A stretch of 64,000 nt of DNA. Source: DASQHY01 sp035602605 (GTDB lineage Bacteria > Acidobacteriota > Terriglobia > Acidiferrales > UBA7541). The stretch lies in the NCBI GenBank assembly GCA_035602605.1, contig DATNLZ010000082.1, positions 1 through 64,000 on the forward strand. The letters run 5' to 3'. The notes beneath the pieces are model-generated. The model was not told where the DNA came from and made no database searches. It saw only the letters and a program-made list of their open reading frames with translations. Below are positions 11,001 through 18,828 of this stretch, piece after piece. The position numbers and the translations under genes are program-made. Position 1 is the first letter of the stretch. The number at the start of each line of letters is the position of its first letter.

Positions 11001-13215
11001 CCTGGTGCGTAAGCTCTCCATTCCGCGCGATCCCAGCCGCTTGCCGCTACTCGAGGTTCAGTTCAATCTCGAAAGGGTGGGAACCGGACTTAAATTCCAA
11101 GGGCTGGAAGTTGTGGTCGATTCCAGTCCGAAACGTTTCGTTAACTTCGACCTTTTTCTCAACGTAGTTGAGGGCGACGATGGACTGGTGCTCGATCTCG
11201 ACTACAACACAATTCTGCTGGACGAAGCGACCATCGCGAGCTGGCTCGATAGTTATGAAGCTTTGCTGCTCGGAATGGCTCAGGATGCATCCCAGAAAAT
11301 CTCACACTTGCCGTTGCTTAGTGAAGCTCAGCAACAGCAGGTAGTCTTCGACGGCAATCAAACTGCCGCTGATTACCCGCGGAATAAATGCGTTCACCGA
11401 TTATTTGAGGAAAGGGTGTTCGAACAAGGCGCCGGGCAAGGTGTTGACGCAACTGCGCTCGTATTCGAAGAAAAATCTTTCACCTATGCCGAATTAAACT
11501 CTCGCGCTAATCAATTGGCACGTTATCTGGTGAGGCTTGGAGTGCAGCCCGGGGGGGTGGTAGGAGTTTATATCGAACGTTCATTGGAAATGGTCGTCGC
11601 ATTACTTGGTGTGTGGAAAGCTGGTGCAGCATATGTGCCCTTGGATCCGACCTTTCCGCGGGAACGTATTGCTTTCGTTTTTGAAGACACCGCACCTCGC
11701 GTTGTCCTAACGCAAGTCAAGCTGGCGGCCGATCTGCCGCCGTCCGGCGTGAGCCTTGTGTGCTTGGATCAAGATTGGACGTTGATCGAGCGCGAGGCCG
11801 CCACAAATCTTGACATCCCGTACGACCCTGCTCGAATCGCATACACGATTTACACATCTGGTTCCACGGGGAAACCCAAAGGCGTCGAGGTCACGCATCG
11901 AAATGTTGTTAACGTGCTCCACTCTATGGCCAAGACGCCTGGCCTCGATGCCCGCGACACGCTTGCGGCGGTAACAACAATCTCTTTTGATATCGCTGCG
12001 CTCGAGTTGTTTCTGCCACTGATCACCGGAGCCAAGCTCGTTCTTGCCAGCCGGGCGGTAGCGAGTGACGGCCAGCAGCTGCTCGATCTCCTCAAGGGCT
12101 CCGGAGCTACCGTGATGCAAGCAACTCCGGTTAGTTTCCGGCTTCTGCTCGATGCCGGCTGGAAGGGCGATCCTAAGTTGAAAGTCTTGTGCGGAGGGGA
12201 AGCTCTTCCTCGTGAGCTTGCCAATCGAATTCTCGCCTGTGGCGTGCCGGTATGGAATATGTATGGGCCTACGGAGACGACCATTTGGTCGGCAACCATT
12301 CAGGTGGAAGAAAGTGATGGACCCGTAACGATCGGACCGCCGATCAGCAACACACAATTTTATGTTCTCGATGCTAACGGGCAGCCTGTGCCGCCGGGAG
12401 TTCCTGGAGAGCTCTGCATCGGAGGCGACGGCGTAGCGCGCGGCTATTACAACCGGCCCGAACTTACTGCGCAGAAATTTATCCCTGATACGTTCCGTAA
12501 AGAACCAGCGGCGAGACTTTATCGTACGGGCGACCTGGTGCGCCGTCGTTCCGATGGCAGCTTCGACTTTCTGGGCCGCATGGACGACCAAATCAAGCTT
12601 CGTGGTTTCCGGATAGAGCTCGGGGAAATCGAAAGCGGCCTGGCCGCACATCCGGCAATAAAAGAAGCTGTCGCGGCCGTGCGCGAAGATGTTCCTGGCG
12701 AGAAACGTCTTGTCGCTTACATGATTCCAGCCAATGGCAGCATTCCCTCCGCTTCTGAGCTTCGTAGCTTTTTGTCGACCAAGCTGCCCGACTACATGGT
12801 TCCCGCGGCTTTCGTGAGGCTGTCGCGGTTTCCCCTTACGTTAAACGGTAAGGTGGATCGGCGCGCACTTCCTGCTCCCGATTGGGACCGCCAAACGCGC
12901 GGCACTTCTTACGCCGAGCCGCGCACTCCGGAAGAGAAAATTATGACGGGAATTTGGGCTGAGGTATTGCACCTCGAACGTGTGGGCATCAACGACAATC
13001 TGTTCGAGCTGGGTGCCGATTCGTTGCACGTCTTTCAGATTGTGGCGCGAGCGAATAAAGCCGGCATTGATGTAAAGCCGCGGCAGATTCTGCAGCATCG
13101 CACCATTGCCGCCGTATTTGCCGATCTGGCGAAAAGCAACAGCGTTTCTTCGGGAGCGCCGGCGTTGGCGCCTGTGTCGCGATCGAAGTACCGCTTGACC
13201 CGCCAGCCCTCGTGA
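5083..13215 (+). CDS. Hybrid PKS-NRPS megasynthase KS-AT-ACP-aminotransferase-C-A-T, predicted to add malonate and glycine
   Basis: A 2710-residue protein. KS about 8-437 with C186, H322 and H362; the cysteine motif is AGCSTSL rather than TACSSSL. AT about 540-840 with GHSVG (S639) and a HAFH motif at 737, which indicates malonyl-CoA. ACP about 950-1035 with GFDSL (S990). A class III PLP aminotransferase about 1140-1590 with K1442. Condensation domain about 1645-2090 with intact HHIVCDG (1778-1784). Adenylation domain about 2100-2600 with code D-I-L-Q-L-G-M-I-W-K, nine of ten matching glycine. Thiolation domain with S2647. No KR, DH, ER or TE is present, so the beta-ketone is left for the aminotransferase. 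The layout resembles microcystin McyE and the iturin/mycosubtilin starter synthases, without the methyltransferase of McyE. Ala/Pro-rich linkers separate the domains. ATG 5083 overlaps the previous stop. Confidence 0.95.
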   Translation: MSHWNPHLEGIAIIGLSARLPGARNVAEFWRNQRHGVEAISHFRPDELEVPDWASLGAKPNYVLARSILDDADKFDAAFFGIYPREAELMDPQHRVFLECCWEVFEDSGYDPQSYPGAVAVFAGCSQPTYFYSQLLGNPEFRRDYTGGYQVGNYPAMMGNGLDFLATRVAYKFNLRGPAFSMVAGCSTSLLATCQACQSLLTYQADMAIAGGVSITFPQKRGSFYQEGGMTSPDGHCRTFDADAQGTVFGAGAAVVLLKRLEDAMREGDQIYAVIRGFGMNNDGSAKVGYTAPSIDGQSRVIAMAQEAAGIEPRSIGYIEAHGTGTPLGDPIELAALAQAFRAKTKDRSFCAVGTAKTNLGHLDIAAGATGLIHAALIVKHGELVPTLHFHKPNPKFDIENSPFFVNTKLREWKPEEGPRRAGVSAFGVGGTNAHVILEQAPERASGPASRTSQLIVLSARSAAALDAVTDRLAEHLRSDQFRNNSDPNFADAVFTLHVGRKYFEHRRILVSRSPADAATALASREPKRVISRNVAKQDPALCFMFPGQGSQQLNMGRALYDSEPLFREQVDLCAKLLQPSLGCDLRTQLYPSGDATEEASDKITQTILAQPTIFTIEYALAKLWMSWGITPRFMIGHSVGEFVAACLAGVFSLSDALQLIAARGRMMQGLPRGAMLSVRLAEADVRSLLRKSETLSLAAVNAPALCVVAGPTDDVARLEEELTCRNVVHRRLQTSHAFHSSMMDPILEPFIAECKKIRLSAPSVPYLSGVSGNWITAEEATDPVYWAHHFREAVRFSPGIAQLRDRDDCILLEVGPGNVLATLARQHPAKSKDQIVVSSLTDGTPQISETDAVLQALGSLWLGGVQPNWKAFHADEQRIRVSLPTYPFERQRFWLEDPAPEYNGKSNQEDASEASKSSPASQAEPAAPASSPSEWQEIAMTQAHESAVSKPNRKEKLLLMLAEIFQDLSGVDASAVDKTATFTEMGFDSLFLTQVTQALQSKFKIKITFRQLSDQQSTLERLAAYLDEKLSPEAYNEPAPTTANPLAAAPRTEQHAQAPSNLAQPAAVVNATAWSAPPGSTLEQLFRDQLQAMNQLFAQQLAAVRGTGLTQITSTPEVSPLASMPSPALPNAAANVEPVKELKGFTPFKPLQKNISGELTPKQESYIRALIERYTTRTSRSKAKTQEYRQFLADPRVVSGFRLQWKEMIYPIITVRSEGSHLWDLDGNEYVDILNGFGPIMLGHRPEYVQNAIEKQLREGFEIGSQTLLAGEVAQAICEMTGNERATFCNTGSEAVIAAMRVARTVTGRSKVVFFSGDYHGMFDEVLVKGIKKQGEPLAVPVAPGIPREKAANVVVLEYGVQGSLDWIRKNAGELAAVMVEPVQSRHPDLQPVSFLKEVRAITQESGACLIFDEVVTGFRVHPGGCQALFDIRADLVTYGKVLAGGMPIGVLAGKAEYMDALDGGIWQYGDDSFPSVGVTFFAGTFVRHPLAMAACAAVLKHLKEQGPTLQQRLNERSAVLAKRLNALLEKNQVPTRIENFASIFYFSFPSGFRFGSLFYYHLREKGIHALEGFPCFLTTAHTDADIERIYKAFAETIAEMQAGDALPTPATGSSTSESETNPAAAEPAVAIASSPPAAHGLTQGEAPITESQMEILLSAQLSPEANCSYNESFSLHLRGELNEPAFHASLQELINRHDGLRALFNLEDQKQLFVPVELDLALVNLAGLSAAQQQAQYDALGAQDAGEPFDLINGPLIRARLIRFLPEHHVLMFTAHHIVCDGWSVNVLLDELSRLYNARCAGTRCELDRLMSFSAYAQAQKLHYESSEGHQNEEYWTRQFATLPPPLNLPIDRARPTMKSFAGATYRKRIDAAAYKKIKRAGAQQKCTLFVTLVAGFHVLLSRLCAQEDIAVGIPAAGQSLVEDKTLVGHCVNFVPLRGNVAGDLSMAQFLEQIRKNLLDAYEHQNYTYGRLVRKLSIPRDPSRLPLLEVQFNLERVGTGLKFQGLEVVVDSSPKRFVNFDLFLNVVEGDDGLVLDLDYNTILLDEATIASWLDSYEALLLGMAQDASQKISHLPLLSEAQQQQVVFDGNQTAADYPRNKCVHRLFEERVFEQGAGQGVDATALVFEEKSFTYAELNSRANQLARYLVRLGVQPGGVVGVYIERSLEMVVALLGVWKAGAAYVPLDPTFPRERIAFVFEDTAPRVVLTQVKLAADLPPSGVSLVCLDQDWTLIEREAATNLDIPYDPARIAYTIYTSGSTGKPKGVEVTHRNVVNVLHSMAKTPGLDARDTLAAVTTISFDIAALELFLPLITGAKLVLASRAVASDGQQLLDLLKGSGATVMQATPVSFRLLLDAGWKGDPKLKVLCGGEALPRELANRILACGVPVWNMYGPTETTIWSATIQVEESDGPVTIGPPISNTQFYVLDANGQPVPPGVPGELCIGGDGVARGYYNRPELTAQKFIPDTFRKEPAARLYRTGDLVRRRSDGSFDFLGRMDDQIKLRGFRIELGEIESGLAAHPAIKEAVAAVREDVPGEKRLVAYMIPANGSIPSASELRSFLSTKLPDYMVPAAFVRLSRFPLTLNGKVDRRALPAPDWDRQTRGTSYAEPRTPEEKIMTGIWAEVLHLERVGINDNLFELGADSLHVFQIVARANKAGIDVKPRQILQHRTIAAVFADLAKSNSVSSGAPALAPVSRSKYRLTRQPS

Positions 13216-13246
13216 CATCGATGAGATTGGTCTCAGCCGGCCACCC

Positions 13247-16048
13247 ATGACTTCTGATCCTACTTTGAAGAACGTTTCAGTGGCCGGGCCCGCACCTCAT
13301 ACCTTCGATAAACTTCGTTCTTTCCCTCTCGCCCCAGGTCAGGAGCGGATGTGGTACGCACACCGCATCGATCCTTCCCATGCCGCTTACAACGGCTCTT
13401 TTCGCATGAACCTAACCGGACCAGTGGATGCTTCATTGCTCGAGAGGACTTTAAATGAAATCGTCCGCCGGCACGAAATCTTGCGAGCCGTCATCCATAA
13501 CGATGAAGGACCGAGGCAATCGATTGTTCCCGACCTGCACATTCCTTTGGTGCTAACCGATCTGCGACCTATTTCCGCAGATACGCGCGACGCTGCGATG
13601 GAGCACATCTGCATGCAAGAGGCCCAGCGCAACTTCGATCTTTCACGAGATCCTTTAATTCGCGTCGGCCTCCTGCGCATGGATGAGGAGCGCTTTATCC
13701 TGATGTTGACGGTGCATCAGATCGTATGCGATGGGTGGTCCATCGGCCTCATCATGGATGAGCTGCAGAAGATCTACTCAGCTTCCGCATTGGGACAAGA
13801 AACGCCGCTTCCACCGCTTGAGACGCAATTCGGTGATTACGTCGCCTCGCAGCGCGCGTCCACGAGAACCGCGGAGGGTGCCAAGCAAATTGCCTATTGG
13901 GAAGAAAAACTTCGCGGTTATCGGCGCTTGGAACTATCGCCAGATTTGCAGAACCCCAATCGCGCATCGTACGATGCGGCGATCATTTCGCATCTTCTCC
14001 CGCGCGAGCTTACCGATCGGCTCAGAGATTTCGGCAACGCCCAGGGGAACACGTTCTTCATCACGACACTGGCTGCCTGTCTCTTGTTGCTGCATCGCTA
14101 TACGGGGCAGAGCGATCTTGGTGTGGGCTCGCCGCTTGCCGGACGCAACCGAACCGAGCTCGAAACCTTGGTCGGACAATTCGTGAATCACATCGTTTTC
14201 CGCGCGGATGCTGCCGGGAATCCGTCATTTTCAGAGTTCGTTTCTCGCGTGCGCGATTCTGTATGGGAGGCCTTTGCAAATCAAGACGTGCCGTTCGAAA
14301 CCGTGCTGCAAACCATTCGCCCGGGCCAGGACTGCAACCGCGATCCATTCTGCTTGATTAATTTTATTTGCCAGAAGGAGTACGGACGCGCCGCCAAGTT
14401 CCAATTTGATTTTTCGGGGATTCGTATGTCCTCTATGCCTTCGAAGACGCAAGGCGCGCTCTACGATCTGAATTTTTTTCTCGTGGAACGCGAAGTCGGC
14501 TGGCGCCTTTCTCTCGAATATAAAACGGCCTTGTATCGTGCGGAAACCGCTACACGTTTACTAGATCACTTCAAGGAGCTCCTGGAAGCAATCGCCGCTA
14601 ACCCCAATCGTCGCCTTTCTCAGTTTCCGCTTTCGGGCGACGCGCCGTCATTTGTTGTCCCGAGCGACCCTGCACCCAAGAGCGCCGTTTACGCGATGCC
14701 CACAAGTCTGGCGCAGCAGCGCTTCTGGATGCTTGAACAATTAGACCACGGCAATCCTGCCTTTAACATGCCGGCTCGCGTGCGCCTGACCGGCCCGCTG
14801 TCAGAACAGGCGTTACAACAAGGCTTCCAATTCTTGATAGAGCGCCACGAGATCCTGCGCACCACATTTGAAGAAATTGATCGCAAGATCGCGCAAGTTA
14901 TTTCTCCGGCCGCGCAGTTTCGTCTCGCCGTTACCGATCTCGCGCCAATCGCTGCAACTCCGGCCGGTCGCGAAGCACAGCTCGAAAGGCGGATTCGCGA
15001 CGAAGCGAGCATCCCTTTCAATCTGGAAAAAGGGCCGCTTTTTCGCGCGCATCTATTTCGCCTCGAGCCGGACCAGCACGTCCTCATGACTTCGATCCAT
15101 CACATCCTCGCTGATGGCTGGTCGCAAAGGGTCATCCAGGATGACTTATGGGCTGCCTATGACGCCTTCTTGCATGGGCGGGATCCATCGGTCGCGCCAT
15201 TGTCAATCCAATATGGCGACTTCGTCGTCTGGCAACAGGAGTGGCTGAAATCTTCTGAGGCCCAGAAACACATTGAGTTCTGGAGTCAGCGGCTCCGAGA
15301 CGAATTGCCTGTACTTGATTTTCCAACCGATCGGCAGCCGAGCGGGAAGCCCGCCTCTCACGGCGCAATCGAAACTCTGCTTCTACCCGACGAGCTCATT
15401 CAACAGCTCAAAAAAGTAAGCCAATCGATGGACGCAACAATTTTCGTGCTCACGCTGGCGGCATTTGGAATTCTTCTGTCGCGCCACTCGCATCAGGAGG
15501 ATGTCCTGATCGGTTCTCCTGTCGCCAATCGCAAGCCTGAAACCGAGCATCTCGTAGGGCCATTGGCGAGTCCCGTGTGCCTGCGCCTTGATTTTTCAGG
15601 CAATCCGACCTTGCGCGAAATGATCGCGCGCGTGCGCGATGCCACCTTTGACGCACTGAGCCACACCGATCTGCCGTTTGAGGCGGTGCTCGGAGGAGTC
15701 AAAATGCGAACGGTGAAAGGCCGCAGACCCATTTTTCAGTTTTATTTTTTCTATCAGGCCGCCTTCCTCCAACCGCGCATCGCCGGCCCGCTAACGATCA
15801 CGCCGATGCCGACATTTAGCACCGGAATTTCGTTTGAGATGCAGCTCGCGATGATCGAGCGACAAGAGGGAGTTCGCGCGCAGCTCGAATATAATCCCGA
15901 CCTCTTTGATCCGGGGCGAATCCGCAACATCCTGAATGAATTTCAGGCTTTGCTTTATGCTCTAGCGCGGAACTTGTTTCAGAAGCCTTCGTTGGACTCT
16001 ACGCGCGATTCTGCAACCCGCTTGTCGGATTTGCCCCGAGCGACTTGA
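13247..16048 (+). CDS. Stand-alone C-C didomain NRPS protein with an altered first active site
   Basis: A 933-residue protein made of two condensation domains (about 22-460 and 480-915) and nothing else. The second carries a normal HHILADG motif (H618, H619, D623). In the first, the motif reads H157-Q-I-V-C-D-G, so the second histidine, normally the catalytic one, is glutamine. It begins 31 bases after the megasynthase stop and is the last gene of the operon, with no thioesterase or reductase domain anywhere in the cluster. It is therefore the best candidate for a final step: condensation with a free amine or alcohol, dimerisation, or release. The first domain may be only structural or may bind an acceptor. 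The start ATG has a weak ribosome binding site. Domain assignment is firm; the role is inference. Confidence 0.9.
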   Translation: MTSDPTLKNVSVAGPAPHTFDKLRSFPLAPGQERMWYAHRIDPSHAAYNGSFRMNLTGPVDASLLERTLNEIVRRHEILRAVIHNDEGPRQSIVPDLHIPLVLTDLRPISADTRDAAMEHICMQEAQRNFDLSRDPLIRVGLLRMDEERFILMLTVHQIVCDGWSIGLIMDELQKIYSASALGQETPLPPLETQFGDYVASQRASTRTAEGAKQIAYWEEKLRGYRRLELSPDLQNPNRASYDAAIISHLLPRELTDRLRDFGNAQGNTFFITTLAACLLLLHRYTGQSDLGVGSPLAGRNRTELETLVGQFVNHIVFRADAAGNPSFSEFVSRVRDSVWEAFANQDVPFETVLQTIRPGQDCNRDPFCLINFICQKEYGRAAKFQFDFSGIRMSSMPSKTQGALYDLNFFLVEREVGWRLSLEYKTALYRAETATRLLDHFKELLEAIAANPNRRLSQFPLSGDAPSFVVPSDPAPKSAVYAMPTSLAQQRFWMLEQLDHGNPAFNMPARVRLTGPLSEQALQQGFQFLIERHEILRTTFEEIDRKIAQVISPAAQFRLAVTDLAPIAATPAGREAQLERRIRDEASIPFNLEKGPLFRAHLFRLEPDQHVLMTSIHHILADGWSQRVIQDDLWAAYDAFLHGRDPSVAPLSIQYGDFVVWQQEWLKSSEAQKHIEFWSQRLRDELPVLDFPTDRQPSGKPASHGAIETLLLPDELIQQLKKVSQSMDATIFVLTLAAFGILLSRHSHQEDVLIGSPVANRKPETEHLVGPLASPVCLRLDFSGNPTLREMIARVRDATFDALSHTDLPFEAVLGGVKMRTVKGRRPIFQFYFFYQAAFLQPRIAGPLTITPMPTFSTGISFEMQLAMIERQEGVRAQLEYNPDLFDPGRIRNILNEFQALLYALARNLFQKPSLDSTRDSATRLSDLPRAT

Positions 16049-16050
16049 GC

Positions 16051-16905
16051 TCACTCAGTTCGCCGGCGGAAATAAAATCCTGAGTAGTAGGGTACCGAGA
16101 AATCCGGAAAGAGTGGATTCTCAATCGAGAGCTCGAGTGCTCTCCAGCGATCTTTCGCTGCATATCCCTGTTTGCTGAATTCGTTCATCATGTCTCGGGC
16201 ATTCCGCACCACACACGGAAACGCGCAGGTGTCCGTGCACTGCACGGTTACAAACGTGGCTTCTGTTTCGTGGATTGGCGTCCGGTTCAGCAGAATATGC
16301 TCCGGGGGCTTTGTGAATTGTTCCAGGAATGTTTGTACGCTGCCTTCCCAGTAATGAAACGAACCGGACACGAGCAAAATACAGTTGCTCGGCATTTCCC
16401 TCGCCGAGTTCGTGAAACGAAGATTTGCAGCGCTTCTTTCCCGAGCAATGCTGCGCCCTCGTTGCACCAGGGCCGGTAAATCAAAGACCGTCCAATGGAC
16501 CTCCCGTAGTTGTTGCACATAGGGCAAGTAGCTGTAATAGAGGTTCCCTACATTCCCGCCAAAATCGAAAATGTTCAACTCTTTCGAAGTGAGCCGCAAG
16601 AGCCAGTACAACACCGCGTAATCGCTCGGACGCAACGTCTTCGCCAAGTCGATATGCAGATCCGCGATGCTGGGATGTTCATGCGCCTCGCCGCTCGCTT
16701 GCCGAGCTGCCCGCCAACCATCGTCGAAAGTTGCAAACACGCCAGAGCTCGAACTCAACCAGTTCAGGATTTTCTTTCCGGCGGCCACCTTATTCATCCG
16801 CGAAAGCACGGAACACGAGACCCGGGTAGATAGAAAGGCCTTGGTAATTTCCTTTGCGCTCAAGAATCTATCCTCGAATGCGGGGTTTGCGATCCCAGAA
16901 TTCAA
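16051..16905 (-). CDS. Putative methyltransferase, TIGR04325 / LIC12133-like
   Basis: A 284-residue protein with a Rossmann-type methyltransferase core. A glycine-rich motif FDFGGNVGN (about 111-119) is followed by an acidic turn in VFDLPALV, and the C-terminus reads PYYSGFYFRRR. These are traits I associate with the LIC12133 family of putative methyltransferases, often found near polysaccharide or natural-product genes; the substrate is unknown. The gene runs toward the NRPS operon and its stop lies 2 bases from the stop of the C-C protein, leaving no room for a classical terminator. It could methylate the cluster's product, but opposite orientation and the lack of a shared promoter make that uncertain. 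ATG 16905 is used. Confidence 0.65.
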   Translation of the reverse strand: MNSGIANPAFEDRFLSAKEITKAFLSTRVSCSVLSRMNKVAAGKKILNWLSSSSGVFATFDDGWRAARQASGEAHEHPSIADLHIDLAKTLRPSDYAVLYWLLRLTSKELNIFDFGGNVGNLYYSYLPYVQQLREVHWTVFDLPALVQRGRSIARERSAANLRFTNSAREMPSNCILLVSGSFHYWEGSVQTFLEQFTKPPEHILLNRTPIHETEATFVTVQCTDTCAFPCVVRNARDMMNEFSKQGYAAKDRWRALELSIENPLFPDFSVPYYSGFYFRRRTE

Positions 16906-17194
16906 ACAATTCTAAACCCAGCGTTCCTTCCGACGCGCGACCCGTTTGTAGTGTCGCGTTTACAGCCGCTGCCCACAGCTGTCACATACTAGAAGCATCG
17001 AACCGGTAGAATCAAACATTCTAGCGCGGGCGACGCAGCGAGACCTCGCATAGGCGATCTTTGCCGTTGGGGATTCGTTTGGTTTTGCGGTAAGTGCTAC
17101 GGGTTTGGTGAGTCGCTGCTGCAAGACTATTAAGAGTTCTCTCTTACCAGGCTAAGTCCACACTTGCACGGAAGGGAAGCCGGGACCGTAACGG

Positions 17195-17779
17195 CTACTC
17201 GTGCAGGACCACGCTTAACAGCGAATGATTGACGTGCAGACCGCCGTTATATTCGATGAAGCCCATATTGCGGAATTTATTCATGAAAAAATTCACTCGT
17301 GACCTGGTCGTCCCGATCATTTCCGCAAGCATCTCTTGTGATATTTTGGGAACGATTTTCTCCGGTTTACCTTGTTTGCCATACCGCGCCAGGAGCAGCA
17401 GAGTTCTCGCCAGCCGTTTCTCGCTGGAGTTGAATAATTGATCCACCAGATCTTCTTCGATCCCGATGTTGCGCACCAGCATATGATTAATAAATCGGTC
17501 GGCAAGAGCATGTTCGGCGTGCAGTAGCCGAACCATCTCGTCTTTTTCAATCATCAGAATTGTGCTGGCGGTTATGGCCGACGCCGTTCCGATCCGTCGC
17601 GGGTGCCCGGCCAGACATCCCTCACCTAAGAAATCTCCCGGCCCCAGTATCGCCACCACCGCTTCTTTTCCAGTTTGTGAAACGACCGAAAGCTTCACAC
17701 CACCTTTTTGAATGTACAAGACGCTGTCGGCAGGGTCGCCCTGTGCGAAAACGACCTGGTTTCGCGCGAACGCCACCAC
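17195..17779 (-). CDS. Crp/Fnr-family transcriptional regulator, N-terminus probably frameshifted
   Basis: The readable frame gives 194 residues: a cyclic-nucleotide-binding-like beta-roll sensor domain (about 1-110) and a C-terminal winged-helix domain with the recognition helix around SQEMLAEMIGTTRSRV. It is closest to a Crp/Fnr regulator commonly seen in acidobacteria; the ligand is unknown. No cysteine set for an Fnr iron-sulfur cluster is seen. The frame continues upstream without any start codon (residues DKKKVAGKKKGLF...ARK). A GTG at 17868 with AGGA about 6 bases upstream is one base out of frame, separated by an A6 run at 17849-17854. A one-base change there would restore a normal N-terminus some 30 residues longer. 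GTG 17779 has no ribosome binding site. Confidence 0.8.
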   Translation of the reverse strand: MVAFARNQVVFAQGDPADSVLYIQKGGVKLSVVSQTGKEAVVAILGPGDFLGEGCLAGHPRRIGTASAITASTILMIEKDEMVRLLHAEHALADRFINHMLVRNIGIEEDLVDQLFNSSEKRLARTLLLLARYGKQGKPEKIVPKISQEMLAEMIGTTRSRVNFFMNKFRNMGFIEYNGGLHVNHSLLSVVLHE

Positions 17780-18107
17780 CTTGCGCGCAATGCCTGCGGA
17801 ATCAAGAAACTCCGTGGCGCTGAAGAGTCCTTTCTTCTTACCTGCAACTTTTTTCTTATCGTTGTCACATCATTCCTAGTTGGTTAATAGTGACATAAAT
17901 CGTGAACTTGCGCTAGGACAATCTACAGGTTGCGAGGCATTTTTGTGGTTCCAGCATTCAGCTGCACTCTTCGAGAACGGGACCATCCCCGATTCGGTGC
18001 ATTTTGCTCAGGGCAACCCTCTTAGGCCCGAAAAAGTACGAACGGAAGCTCTTGAGCGAATGGCAACATTTTCCCCGTTGCCCCTGGCAGTACTCAAGTC
18101 ACTCGAC

Positions 18108-18300
18108 CGGAATACCCATAACCGGAATGGTCACCGATGACGCTGGCGCGAAGAAAGCTGCCTTTAACCCCACCGTCAACCTGGCGCCCAGCTCCGCGTT
18201 CACCGCGACAATCATTGGCGGTCCGAATGGGGTCAGAGACACGACAGGAAATCTGTTGTCGGCAAACTTTGTCTGGACCTTCACCACTGCTCCGCAGAAC
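18108..18300 (+). pseudogene. Remnant of an SbsA-type Ig-like (Big_5) domain
   Basis: In one frame the sequence reads as a recognisable Ig-like repeat: a VTDDAGAKKAAFNP strand, NLAPSSAFTATI, GVRDTTGN and FVWTFTTAP, the signature of SbsA/Big_5 domains found in large secreted or surface proteins. Nothing upstream or downstream in the same frame continues the protein, and no start or signal peptide belongs to it. It is best read as the last surviving fragment of a deleted surface-protein gene. Confidence 0.6.
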
Positions 18301-18507
18301 GAGCAGCCAAGCGTTTGTTCCGGGCTGGATCCGGGCAACCTCGCTATCAATCGAGGCTGCCGGGTCCAATTTTCATCGCAAGGTTTCCTATAACTATCGA
18401 AAAGCCTGTGGTAGCATCCGAGTTTGCGATAGTCTCGATTAACAAATCAATGGGCAAAACAATCCGCGTACGCGCGAAATTCTGTTTCGATAAAGAAAGG
18501 TCCCACC

Positions 18508-18699
18508 ATGCCCTTGATCAATGTTTTGCTGGTCCTGATCGTCGTCGGTGTTCTCCTCTGGCTGGTCAATCGCTTCATTCCCATGGAAGGCACCATTAAG
18601 TCCATCCTGAATGCCGTGGTCATCATTGCCGTAGTTTTGTGGCTTCTGGATGTTTTCGGTTTGTTCCATTCCATTTCCAGAATTCATGTCGGCCGATAG
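18508..18699 (+). CDS. Small two-helix membrane protein, Thivi_2564-like
   Basis: A 63-residue protein with two hydrophobic helices (about 3-22 and 32-52) around an FIPMEG turn. The pattern matches small bacterial membrane proteins annotated as the Thivi_2564 family, whose function is unknown. AAAGG lies 10 bases upstream of ATG 18508. It stands alone between a decayed Ig-like fragment and a decayed VWA fragment. It would insert in the inner membrane. Confidence 0.75.
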   Translation: MPLINVLLVLIVVGVLLWLVNRFIPMEGTIKSILNAVVIIAVVLWLLDVFGLFHSISRIHVGR

Positions 18700-18828
18700 G
18701 TCATTACGACGATTGTTCCGTAGCGCAGTAAATACGAAGCGTGCGTAACCTGGTTTTCTGCAGTTATTACGGCCTATCCCTGGCGAACTCGCGCAACATT
18801 TTCAAAACTGCATCATTTGCAGTTTGAA

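Noticed and set aside
11707..12651. 314-residue minus-strand frame inside the megasynthase
   Set aside because: Opposite the second adenylation domain, no recognisable domain.
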